DNA of 7,412 bases. It comes from JBDRNO01 sp043811005 (lineage in GTDB: Bacteria > Bacteroidota > Bacteroidia > NORP154). Below are positions 1 to 7,149 of this stretch, piece after piece. The translations under genes were made by a program, and so were the position numbers. Within the stretch, counting starts at the first letter, position 1; each line of letters begins with the position of its first letter. The DNA is taken from NCBI GenBank assembly GCA_043811005.1, contig JBDRNO010000142.1, positions 1 through 7,412 of the forward strand, read 5' to 3'. The notes beneath the pieces are model-generated. The model was not told where the DNA came from and did not search any database. It saw only the letters and a list, made by a program, of their open reading frames with translations.

Positions 1-118
1 GCCTGGGGATTTAAGAATTTTTTGGAATTTTGAATTTTGGTAATTGGAATTTATTTGAAATTTGTTGATTGTGATTTGGTGCTTAATGAATTTTTAAACT
101 ATTGTATATCAATGTTTT
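1..118. repeat. AT-rich degenerate GAATTT-type repeat tract
   Basis: This stretch repeats short T/A/G-rich words (ggaatttt, gaatttt, ggaattta, gaaattt) at irregular spacing and has almost no C. No reading frame of useful length crosses it. Tracts of this style occur between genes in many environmental bacterial genomes, but I cannot name a family. It may begin upstream of the window, so the left boundary is unknown. Confidence 0.4.
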
Positions 119-131
119 AAGTCCTTAACTT

Positions 132-234
132 AATGACATTGCCCCGTAGGGAGGAACGACCGTATCGGGGTCATTCTGAGTCCCGCCATCTGTAAGCCTA
201 CGAGTGAGCCATGGCGGGACGAAGAACCTCCCGG
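132..234. repeat. Composite REP-like palindromic element with a nested hairpin
   Basis: The outer words gtcattctgag (170-180) and cgaagaacctc (220-230) match the two halves of the dispersed bacterial repeat type TCATTCTGAG...CGAAGAA. Between them sits a perfect 10-bp inverted repeat, gtcccgccat (180-189) and atggcgggac (211-220), with a 21-nt loop. On the left, aatgac (132-137) can pair with gtcatt (170-175), and a cccg/cggg pair (143-146 with 166-169) sits inside it. The segment is much richer in G+C than the surrounding DNA. No protein is encoded. I assign it as a REP-like or MITE-like non-coding repeat from structure and word similarity; family membership is unverified. Confidence 0.6.
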
Positions 235-302
235 CTACCTGCACTAACCCTTCAAAAACCATTTTTCAGCACTTCGGTAAAACTCAGCACAAGCGGATGC
301 CT

Positions 303-350
303 TCAGATGATGTGTTGCGTGGAGGGTCTCCCCCTCTAAAAAGAGGGGGT
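303..350. repeat. Short palindromic repeat with C/G-tract hairpin
   Basis: The arms ccccctct (330-337) and agaggggg (342-349) form a perfect 8-bp stem around an aaaa loop. The 27 nt before it (303-329) recur in altered form at 362-385, so this is the first of two related units. It is followed by a G-rich tail (351-360). No T-run follows the stem, so it is not a typical intrinsic terminator. It is best read as a dispersed intergenic repeat. Confidence 0.55.
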
Positions 351-361
351 CGGGGGGTGTG

Positions 362-440
362 TCAGATGTGTTGCGCGATGGGTCTCCCTCTCCCTCTTTG
401 GCTACCCTGCGGAAGGAATGGAGAGGGCTGGGGTGAGGTC
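362..440. repeat. REP-like palindrome with ccctctcc / ggagaggg arms
   Basis: The arms ccctctcc (386-393) and ggagaggg (420-427) are perfectly complementary and enclose a 26-nt loop. The unit ends in ctggggtgaggtc, a word string common in dispersed bacterial repeats of the GGAGAGGGCTGGGGTGAGG type. Its left part repeats the left part of the unit at 303-350. A 79-codon ATG frame (204-443) that spans these repeats has no protein-like character and is not called as a gene. Confidence 0.55.
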
Positions 441-690
441 TAATTACGCTCTTTGCACTACCCTATCAATATAAATAAGTAAAATTACCTATTAAAATTG
501 AGTACTTTTTAATAAAATTTTAAGTATAAAATATAAAACTCCTTTTATGAATTTACGTAAAAGTCTATTAATTATGCACTTAATTTATAATTATTAAAAT
601 TTTATTGTTAATAAATAATTAAAATAATTGAAACTTTATTAAATTTCCTTCGTATTATTAAAAATAAAATAAATATGAGATTTTAGATTA
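441..690 (+). other. Very AT-rich leader upstream of the giant secreted protein gene
   Basis: No gene is visible here. From about position 465 the sequence is almost only A and T, with many TTAATAA and AAATAAAT words. The Bacteroidota -7 motif TAnnTTTG does not occur anywhere in it. The nearest match is taaatttc (640-647), which has no TTG at the usual -33 distance, so I do not call a promoter. The 30 nt before the ATG at 691 are A/T-rich without a Shine-Dalgarno sequence, as is usual for Bacteroidota start sites. The promoter of the giant gene is presumably in this tract, but it cannot be placed. Confidence 0.45.
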
Positions 691-3600
691 ATGAAAATAA
701 TTACAATAATAGCATTTGTTTTTTTGTTATTTATTCTGTGGACTAATTTATCATTTGCAGCCGGAGGCACTCCATGTGCAGGGGCAGTTACTGTAACTGC
801 AATATCAAGTGGTGCCTGGGACGAAAATGCAACCTGGGATCTGGGATGTTATCCCGATGCGGATGATGACGTAATAATTAATAATGGATATTCTGTATCA
901 GTATCTAATGGAGATGAATGTAATGATCTTACAGTTGATGGGGCAACTGTAGACCATAATCAACCGGGAAACAGAGTTATGACAGTAAACGGAAACCTTA
1001 CGTTTAGTGGTAATAGCGCAGTTAATGGACTAAACCAAAATAACAAGATCATTGTTTCAGGTACCCTAACAGTATCCGCAGGAGCTGTTGCCCAAATCGG
1101 TGGGACACAATTTGATATTGGCTCAACTTCACAGTTGGATGGAGAGCTTGAATTTGCAAATGCAGACCTGGGCAATAAAATATTCCGGGGTGATATTACA
1201 ATATCCTCCACAGGAACATGGAACAATACAAACGGTGAAGACCCATTCTTTAATTGTAATATAACAAATAATGGCAGTTGGATAGGTTGCACAGGAGGAC
1301 CTTGCACTAATACTTTTGGGAATGAAACCCCGGGAAGCTATACAATAACAGGTAACCCCATTCAAATGTCTGTTTTAAGCGTGGCAGCCGCTACAACTGT
1401 TACAAATACCAGTGACCTGACAGTTGACCTTGCCGGTACGCAGATAATAACAGGAAACGGTACATTTACCAATGGTACAAATGGCATTTTACGTATAGGA
1501 GGAGGTACAGGAGCTGCAAATGATATAGATATTACAACATTTAACGCATCCACCAACCCAAATACAGTATATTATTACAATCTTGGCAATCAATCAATAC
1601 GTATCCCTAATGACGGAAGCTATTATGCCCTTGTTTGTTCCGGCAGTGGTACAAAAGCATTCCAATCAGCCGGAACCATAGCTGTTGACAATCTTTTAAC
1701 AATTAATGACGCTGCTGTTGTTAATGTAAGTACAAATACACTTAATGGAGCCGGCGGATTGACAATGACAGGTACAAGCAATATACAGATAGCAAAAATT
1801 ACTACAGTTCCTGAACTAACGGGTACATATACTCTTACTGCCGGAACCGTTACTCTTAATGGCGCAGGGGCACAAACATATTCCAATGTTGCCTCGGCAG
1901 CTACATGTTATAACCTGATATTAGGCAACAGTGGCGCTAAAACGATCAATAATGTATCAACTATTAACGGAGACCTTACTGTTTCGGGAACCGCTACTAT
2001 TGCATCCCACTCCTCTTTCACCCAGGCATCATCAAAGACTTTCTATTATAATTCTACAAATACAACAACCTTAACAGCAGCAACAACACCTGCTATCGGC
2101 AATTTTTCTCAATCCGCAGGAACACTGGTAGATAATGGAATAACCATTACAGTGAACGGAGCATCCTGGGCTAAAAGCGGTGGAACTTATACTGCAACCG
2201 GAACAGTTGCCTTTAACAACACTACGGGGACAGAAGTAAGCGGTGCCTCAATGACCACATTTAACAATATTACTATTAATTCCGGTAAAACACTCAAAGG
2301 TCACAGTACCGATATGGGATTAACAGGTACATGGAACAATAACAGCGGGACATATTTACATAACAACGGAGAGGTCACAATGTCCGGCTCTGCATCAATA
2401 ACCGGTTCGGAAACAACCTTTTATGATGTTGAGCTCAGTGGCGGAACAGTAACCGGGCATTCTACAAACATGAATGTTGAAAGGAACTGGACTCATTCAG
2501 GAGGATCATTTGCACCAAACAACGGACAGGTTACTTTCACAGGAACAGAAGCCACACAAACAATAACGGTAACAGGCAGTGGAACAGAAACATTTTATAA
2601 TCTAAAGCTTGATAAATCCTCAGGTACATTGACAGTTGGAGGAGGTGTTGATGCAACAGATGTAGCTGCTACAAACCTTGTCACAATATCAAGCGGCACA
2701 TTTGATATGAATACTCAAATTCTTAGCGGAGCAGGGGGCTTGACCATGACAGATGGTGATCTGCAGATGGCAATACCTGGAACTTCTACTCCCGGACTTA
2801 CCGGAACATATACTTTAACAGGAGGTATTATTACCCTTGACGGAACGGGCGCTCAGACATTAAGACCTTCTGTTACTTATTTTGATCTTTTATTAACAAC
2901 CAGTGGAGTTAAGACTTTGACAAACATAACAACAATCAACGGTGATATTACTGTTTCCGGAACTGCAACTCTTACCGGCGCTGAGTTTACGCAGGCATCT
3001 TCAAAAACCTTTTATTATAATTCAACCGGAGGAACCACAACATTGGCTTCCGGTATTACTGTTGGCAATTATTCGCAAAATGGAGCCGGAGGAACCCTTG
3101 ATATTAATGGCAATACATTGACTGTAACCGGGAATTCGTGGACCTATTCAGCCGGTACTTTCACTCCCTCGGGAAACGTGCTGTTCCAGGGTGGCGCTGC
3201 CCAGTCATTAACAGGCGCTACAACTTTTAACGATTGTGAGATTGATAACACAAATGGATTAGCATTAAATAATAATATGACCGTAAATGGCACACTGACA
3301 TTTACAAGCGGGAATATAACAACAGGTGCGAACTATGTGATAATACCCAATAACGCAAGTGTAAGCCGTACAAGCGGTCATGTTGTTGGCAACCTGCAAA
3401 AATGGATAGCGGTTTTAAGTCCTACTCCTACATTTGAGGTTGGTACCGGGACTGATTACACTCCTATTGATTTCACTTTTATACCTGTAACCGTTGCCGG
3501 CTACCTTGCATGCTCTACAACATCAGGGGAGCATCCCTCTGTTTTTTCTTCCACAATAGAACCTAACAAGAGTGTAAACAGGTACTGGACAATGACAGTC

Positions 3601-6600
3601 CCCGGTGGTTTTGCTTTTACTACCTACGATGCTATTTTCACTTTTATTGACCCAGGGGATGTAGACGGAATTGCCGATTGGAATAAATTTAACGTACAAA
3701 GATATGATGGTGTCTCCTGGAATTCAACCACAACAGGCAACCGCGCAATTAATTCAACGGAAATTACAGGAGAAGGTTCAGTAGTAACCGAGTTTGCCAT
3801 AGGTGAAACCGTTATTACAGTAGCTGTTTATACAAGGGTTACTGGTCCGGCAAACAACTGGTCCAATCCCGCCACATGGATCCAATACCGCACCGGAACC
3901 GCATCTTTTACCAATGGACTTACAGCAGTTACAGGTGGAGGTACAACATTATTTACTACCGAACTGGTTGTGGGGGATGTATTGATGTTACAGGCTTCAC
4001 CTAATGTAGTACGTGGAACAATTGCCTCTATTACCGATGATGATAACCTTACACTTACTGCCCCTGCAAGTGCAACAATTGCCGGTGGATATGGGCGGCA
4101 GAATGTTCCTTCCGTAACCGATATAATTACTAACATCGGTAATCCTAATCTCTTAACCGCTGCTGTTGATGTAATTTTAGATGTTGATGCAACGATCTTT
4201 GCCCTTGCATTTCCTTCAATGAATTTCTCCAATACACTGACACATAATGCAGGAAAGGACCTGGATATGTTAACAAATGTAACAATCACTCAACCAGGTA
4301 ATGCCAATACAAATTCATGGAATATCAATGCAGGAACCGCATCTTTGAATGGTAACCTTACGATTGCCGGCAATGTTGCCGCAGCCACACAAATAGCAAG
4401 AGTCTCTATTGCAACCGGCACTTTGACCGTTGGAAATGCTTTAGTATTTAATTCGAATTCCGGTCCAGGACAAGAAGTAACTGCGGTTCTTGATATAAGC
4501 GGTGGCGCTGCTACCGTTAATTTATCAGGTTCCTTAACGCTGCAAAATAGTACAGGTACTCTTACACCCGGAGCATCCAGTACTTTTAATTATAACAGGA
4601 CCACAAGCGGGCAAACCGTTACTTTTGGAAGCGCTATTACATATAACAACTTAGTTTTAAATAACACTAGTGCCAGCGGAGTAACACTTGGAGAAGCAGT
4701 GACAGCATTAAATGTTACAGGTGATATAAGGGTTCAAAGCGGCAGGTTTATTAATGGCGGATTCGCAATTGCAGGCAATGGCACATTTGAAGTAGTTAAT
4801 GGCGCCACTTTTGAAATGACGGGAACCTCTGTTTTCCCTACCGGGTTTGGAACTTACACTTTTGGAGCCACCAGCACAACAGAATACCATCAAACTGATG
4901 CTCAAACAATTTCTGTCCAGAATTATGGTAATCTTGAAGTGGCTCCTGAAACAAATGGCATTACACATACTTTTGCAGCAGGAAACCCCTCTGTAGCAGG
5001 AAATTTTATTGCCGGCAATGGTACAAATACAGGGATTATAGTAACTGCTGCACCAAACGCTACTACTCTTGATGTAACAGGTCTTTTTAATATATCTGCA
5101 AACACCACTTTTACTGCAAATGCCGCTAATACTTTAAGTGTTGAAGGTGATTGGACAACTAATGGAGCTTTAATAAATAGCTCCGGAACAGTGAACTTCA
5201 ATGGAACAGGTGCACAACAGATCAATGGCACTGCAACATCTCAAACTTTTTATAATGTCACTATCAACAAAACAGCAGGGCAAACATTAAGTGTTGGTGG
5301 AAGCACCACTACTTTAACTATAAATGATTTAACACTGACAACAGGTAATTTTACAGCGCCTGCAACATTTAATATAAACGGAACTGTTACATTAACTACC
5401 GGAACTTTTACTGCAGGTGCTAATATCAACAGCTCAGGAAATTGGACAAACAACGGAGGTACATTTACACATAATAGCGGAACAGTTACGTTTGATAATA
5501 CAGCAGCCGGTCAGATAATAAATGGTTCGGCAGCTTCACAAACATTCTATGATGTTTCACTTACCAATAATGGAAGGATTTTGAGCACAGGTGGCAGCAC
5601 AACTACAGTGACAGTGAACGATCTTAACCTTTCAGCCACTGCAGGAACTTTTACATCGCCTGCAACAATGAATGTTGATGGTAACTTTTCCATGTCGGCA
5701 GGCACATATACAGGAAATACAACAACAAATATTACGGGTAGTTTTACAGTTTCAGGCGGTACATTTACTGCCGGTACGAATACAAATATAAAGGGCGCAC
5801 TTTCTTATGATGGGGGAACATTTACACCTGGCTCAAATACTATTACTTTGAATGGAACTTCCGATCAAACAATAGGAGGTACCTCATCATGGCCTAATTT
5901 TAATGATCTTACGATAAACAATACATCTGGCAGCGGTTCTGAAATTACTCTGAATAAGCCGATCACTGTTGACGGAACTCTTACACTAACTGATGGGAAC
6001 ATAGTTACAACTTCAACCAATATTCTTTCAATGGTCACATCTTCTTCAGTTTCAGGAGGCAGTGATGATAGTTTCGTAAAAGGGCCGATGAAACATACTA
6101 TTGATGTTTCATCGGAAACAACAAGGATTTATCCGGTTGGTAAGGGAACCGCAATGCATAAAGTTGAATTAACAGTAACCCAGACTTCTGCTACATCAAC
6201 TGATTATACAGGAGAATTTATTAATTCTTCTGCAGCAGCTTTAGGCTGGTCTTTACCCGGAACTATAGATCATGTATCTAATTTAAGCTACTGGAATATT
6301 GAAAAGGAAGCAGGCGCTACAGTTGCTTCAGCATCAGTTAAACTATATTATTTTTCAGTCGATCAGGTAGAAGATGCACCAAATTTACGTGTTGCCAAAG
6401 GCAACCCCAGTGCATGGATTGATATCGGGGGTACTGGTACCGCCACTCCTTCAGGAACAATAACATCAGACATAAATTTTACTACTTTTAGTTATTTTGC
6501 ACTAGCAAATAAAACCGGAGGCGGTAACCCATTACCTGTTGAATTATTATTCTTTGATGCCAAGCTGAACCGTGTCACCGCTCCAAGCGGTGGCACGGTT

Positions 6601-7149
6601 ATGGATGCCGTTGTTGACCTAACCTGGGCAACCGCCAGCGAAACAAACAATGATTACTTTACAATCCAAAAAGCAAAAAACCCTCAGGGTTTTGAAAACC
6701 CTGAGGGTTTGGGGTTGGATTGGAAAAACGTAACCTATGTTTCAGGTGCCGGCAACACAAACCAAACAATCCACTACTCTACAGTTGATCCTGACCCCTA
6801 TTACGGTATTTCCTATTACCGCCTCAAACAAACCGATTATGATGGAAAGTTTACATATTCCGATATTGTTGCTGTAAATTACATAATTGAAGATAAAAAA
6901 TACATAGCTGTATACCCCAACCCCTCTGATGGCAGCTTTTATGTTGATGTTAAAGGTAAAAAAGATGATGAGGTGCTTGTGGTTGTTAGGGACATGTTTG
7001 GCAAGGAGTTTTATTCCAAAGTGGTAATTCTGAGTAATAATGGTTATACCCTTGCCGTTGATCCTTATCAACGTTTATCCCCTGGAGTATATCTCGTAGT
7101 GGCTTCGAGTAATGAAAAGTATTATAATAATAAAATAGTGATAAAATAG
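691..7149 (+). CDS. Giant secreted beta-repeat protein with T9SS type A sorting domain
   Basis: This encodes a 2152-residue exported surface protein, probably adhesive or matrix-forming (role inferred). Residues 1-23 are a signal peptide (MK, hydrophobic core, SFA|A), so Sec export and then outer-membrane passage by T9SS are expected. Residues 37-80 are G8-like (W43, ATW49, DDV59-61). Residues about 80-890 are Thr/Asn/Gly/Ser-rich beta repeats with the recurring words GTYT, TVNG and FYNL. Residues 896-1040 are a closing beta domain ending EFAIGE. A second G8-like segment (W1057, ATW1063, to about 1168) carries an inserted module. Repeats resume to about 1790, followed by a second closing domain (about 1791-1940, ending FSYFALAN). 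An Ig/FN3-like domain (about 1949-2065; LPVEL, WATASETNNDYF, YYRLKQTD) leads to the type A sorting domain (about 2071-2152; YPNPSDGSF, LSPGVYLV, KIVIK). No catalytic residues are recognisable, and there is no cysteine after residue 941. The start is the first ATG; an upstream ATG at 674 is closed by a stop two codons later. The family call is secure, the ligand unknown. Confidence 0.93.
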   Translation: MKIITIIAFVFLLFILWTNLSFAAGGTPCAGAVTVTAISSGAWDENATWDLGCYPDADDDVIINNGYSVSVSNGDECNDLTVDGATVDHNQPGNRVMTVNGNLTFSGNSAVNGLNQNNKIIVSGTLTVSAGAVAQIGGTQFDIGSTSQLDGELEFANADLGNKIFRGDITISSTGTWNNTNGEDPFFNCNITNNGSWIGCTGGPCTNTFGNETPGSYTITGNPIQMSVLSVAAATTVTNTSDLTVDLAGTQIITGNGTFTNGTNGILRIGGGTGAANDIDITTFNASTNPNTVYYYNLGNQSIRIPNDGSYYALVCSGSGTKAFQSAGTIAVDNLLTINDAAVVNVSTNTLNGAGGLTMTGTSNIQIAKITTVPELTGTYTLTAGTVTLNGAGAQTYSNVASAATCYNLILGNSGAKTINNVSTINGDLTVSGTATIASHSSFTQASSKTFYYNSTNTTTLTAATTPAIGNFSQSAGTLVDNGITITVNGASWAKSGGTYTATGTVAFNNTTGTEVSGASMTTFNNITINSGKTLKGHSTDMGLTGTWNNNSGTYLHNNGEVTMSGSASITGSETTFYDVELSGGTVTGHSTNMNVERNWTHSGGSFAPNNGQVTFTGTEATQTITVTGSGTETFYNLKLDKSSGTLTVGGGVDATDVAATNLVTISSGTFDMNTQILSGAGGLTMTDGDLQMAIPGTSTPGLTGTYTLTGGIITLDGTGAQTLRPSVTYFDLLLTTSGVKTLTNITTINGDITVSGTATLTGAEFTQASSKTFYYNSTGGTTTLASGITVGNYSQNGAGGTLDINGNTLTVTGNSWTYSAGTFTPSGNVLFQGGAAQSLTGATTFNDCEIDNTNGLALNNNMTVNGTLTFTSGNITTGANYVIIPNNASVSRTSGHVVGNLQKWIAVLSPTPTFEVGTGTDYTPIDFTFIPVTVAGYLACSTTSGEHPSVFSSTIEPNKSVNRYWTMTVPGGFAFTTYDAIFTFIDPGDVDGIADWNKFNVQRYDGVSWNSTTTGNRAINSTEITGEGSVVTEFAIGETVITVAVYTRVTGPANNWSNPATWIQYRTGTASFTNGLTAVTGGGTTLFTTELVVGDVLMLQASPNVVRGTIASITDDDNLTLTAPASATIAGGYGRQNVPSVTDIITNIGNPNLLTAAVDVILDVDATIFALAFPSMNFSNTLTHNAGKDLDMLTNVTITQPGNANTNSWNINAGTASLNGNLTIAGNVAAATQIARVSIATGTLTVGNALVFNSNSGPGQEVTAVLDISGGAATVNLSGSLTLQNSTGTLTPGASSTFNYNRTTSGQTVTFGSAITYNNLVLNNTSASGVTLGEAVTALNVTGDIRVQSGRFINGGFAIAGNGTFEVVNGATFEMTGTSVFPTGFGTYTFGATSTTEYHQTDAQTISVQNYGNLEVAPETNGITHTFAAGNPSVAGNFIAGNGTNTGIIVTAAPNATTLDVTGLFNISANTTFTANAANTLSVEGDWTTNGALINSSGTVNFNGTGAQQINGTATSQTFYNVTINKTAGQTLSVGGSTTTLTINDLTLTTGNFTAPATFNINGTVTLTTGTFTAGANINSSGNWTNNGGTFTHNSGTVTFDNTAAGQIINGSAASQTFYDVSLTNNGRILSTGGSTTTVTVNDLNLSATAGTFTSPATMNVDGNFSMSAGTYTGNTTTNITGSFTVSGGTFTAGTNTNIKGALSYDGGTFTPGSNTITLNGTSDQTIGGTSSWPNFNDLTINNTSGSGSEITLNKPITVDGTLTLTDGNIVTTSTNILSMVTSSSVSGGSDDSFVKGPMKHTIDVSSETTRIYPVGKGTAMHKVELTVTQTSATSTDYTGEFINSSAAALGWSLPGTIDHVSNLSYWNIEKEAGATVASASVKLYYFSVDQVEDAPNLRVAKGNPSAWIDIGGTGTATPSGTITSDINFTTFSYFALANKTGGGNPLPVELLFFDAKLNRVTAPSGGTVMDAVVDLTWATASETNNDYFTIQKAKNPQGFENPEGLGLDWKNVTYVSGAGNTNQTIHYSTVDPDPYYGISYYRLKQTDYDGKFTYSDIVAVNYIIEDKKYIAVYPNPSDGSFYVDVKGKKDDEVLVVVRDMFGKEFYSKVVILSNNGYTLAVDPYQRLSPGVYLVVASSNEKYYNNKIVIK
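1741..2214 (+). repeat. Long internal repeat, copy A (residues 351-508)
   Basis: This is the first copy of a beta-repeat block of about 158 residues; the second lies at 2722-3186. Shared words in the same order are GAGGLTMT, LTGTYTLT, GAQT, TINGD.TVSGTAT and FTQASSKTFYYNST, and both copies end near a GTYT/GTFT turn. Similarity probably extends about 30 residues further upstream at lower level. The DNA of the two copies has diverged, mostly at third codon positions in the best conserved stretch. Confidence 0.85.
2299..2637 (+). repeat. Two adjacent GHST-type repeats (residues 537-588 and 589-649)
   Basis: Two units in tandem both open with GHST(D/N)M. They continue with a W(N/T) strand, a GT/GS turn, NNG(E/Q)VT and TFY(D/N)(V/L).L. 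The second unit (2455-2637) is slightly longer because of an added TQTITVTGSG-type strand. They lie between copies A and B of the longer repeat and look like single superstructure units of a beta-solenoid or stacked beta-hairpin fold; the fold is inference. Confidence 0.7.
2722..3186 (+). repeat. Long internal repeat, copy B (residues 678-832)
   Basis: This is the second copy of the block at 1741-2214, 155 residues long, with a few small gaps relative to copy A. The 14-residue string FTQASSKTFYYNST (766-779) is identical to residues 443-456 of copy A, yet 8 of its 14 codons differ synonymously. That points to an old duplication kept under protein-level constraint rather than a recent copying event. 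Confidence 0.85.
3895..4098 (+). other. Beta module inserted in the second G8-like segment (residues 1069-1136)
   Basis: The run from GTASFTNG through TAVTGGGTTLFTTELVVGDV to TIASITDDDNLTLTAPA resembles a small beta module seen in phage tail and surface proteins, of the type GT.S.TNGS.TVTG.GT.F...L.VGD.I followed by V.SI.SDT.LTL. It splits the G8-like signature: NWSNPATW lies before it and VPSVTDIITNIG...VILDVDA after it. The first G8-like segment (residues 37-80) has no such insertion. Residue boundaries are approximate, and the family name is left open. Confidence 0.6.
5146..5736 (+). repeat. Tandem pair of ~97- and 100-residue repeats (residues 1486-1582, 1583-1682)
   Basis: The boundary between the units is at 5436/5437. 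Each unit opens with G(D/N)WT.NG, then SGTV.F, then ING(T/S)A.SQTFY(N/D)V, GGSTTT(L/V)T(I/V)NDL.L, and FT(A/S)PAT.N. Each ends in a GT(F/Y)T turn. The direct tandem placement and equal order of motifs show duplication within the gene. At DNA level the copies are already well diverged. Confidence 0.85.
5680..5850 (+). repeat. Three consecutive 19-residue repeats (residues 1664-1720)
   Basis: Three units of exactly 19 residues start at residues 1664, 1683 and 1702 (nt 5680, 5737, 5794). Each begins with G, has a short hydrophobic strand, then (A/G)GT(F/Y)T at positions 7-11, then a Thr/Asn-rich strand. A period of 19-20 residues is typical of one rung of a right-handed beta-helix, which is a plausible fold here but is inferred. 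The first unit overlaps the end of the preceding 100-residue repeat. Confidence 0.75.
6568..6600. repeat. 33-bp palindrome P1, in frame inside the Ig-like domain
   Basis: The left arm aaccgtgtcaccgct (6568-6582) and right arm agcggtggcacggtt (6586-6600) pair over 15 bp with one G.T wobble (6575 with 6593) and a 3-nt centre. The element covers exactly codons 1960-1970 (residues NRVTAPSGGTV). It lies between LPVELLFFDAKL and the strand VVDLTWATASE, where related domains normally have only a short turn, so it looks like an added 11-codon piece. Such pairing is unlikely by chance, but an origin by insertion is inference. Confidence 0.75.
6678..6710. repeat. 33-bp palindrome P2, in frame inside the Ig-like domain
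   Basis: The arms aaaccctcagggtttt (6678-6693) and aaaaccctgagggttt (6695-6710) are exact reverse complements around one central base (6694). Each arm is itself nearly palindromic (AAACCCT-C-AGGGTTT), so the element can form one long hairpin or two small ones. It encodes NPQGFENPEG in a loop after YFTIQKAK, where the family normally goes on to a short turn and then the next strand (here WKNVTYV). The frame stays open through it. Confidence 0.85.
6901..7149 (+). other. T9SS type A C-terminal sorting domain (residues 2071-2152)
   Basis: Landmarks in order are VYPNPSDGSFYV, then VVVRDMFGKEF, then LSPGVYLVV, and the terminal KIVIK. These match the type A sorting signal read by the type IX secretion machinery, which is normally cleaved when the cargo is released or attached to surface lipopolysaccharide. 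The domain is complete and at the usual distance from the stop codon, so the gene is not truncated at its 3' end. Confidence 0.92.

Noticed and set aside
204..443. 79-codon ATG frame on the + strand
   Set aside because: It lies wholly within palindromic repeats, and its sequence (GGSPPLKRGG, GEGWGEV) is the spurious translation such repeats give. It has no domain or protein-like composition.
640..647. taaatttc as a -7 promoter element for the giant gene
   Set aside because: It has one mismatch to TAnnTTTG, and the nearest upstream TTGs are 9 and 32 nt away, neither at the expected spacing. It is likely chance in AT-rich DNA.
3828..4289. 153-codon antisense frame, with several similar antisense frames elsewhere under the giant gene
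   Set aside because: These are shadows of the Thr/Asn-rich repeats, whose ACN and AAT codons read as Val- and Ile-rich frames on the other strand. They overlap a well supported gene and contain no recognisable motif.
5146..5850. CRISPR-like array suggested by regularly spaced similar words
   Set aside because: The repeats are coding, in frame, similar at protein level and divergent at DNA level, with no constant DNA repeat and unique spacer pattern.
6742..7071. 109-codon antisense frame opposite the sorting domain
   Set aside because: The opposite strand encodes a clear Ig-like and T9SS sorting domain with conserved residues. The antisense product has no recognisable features.
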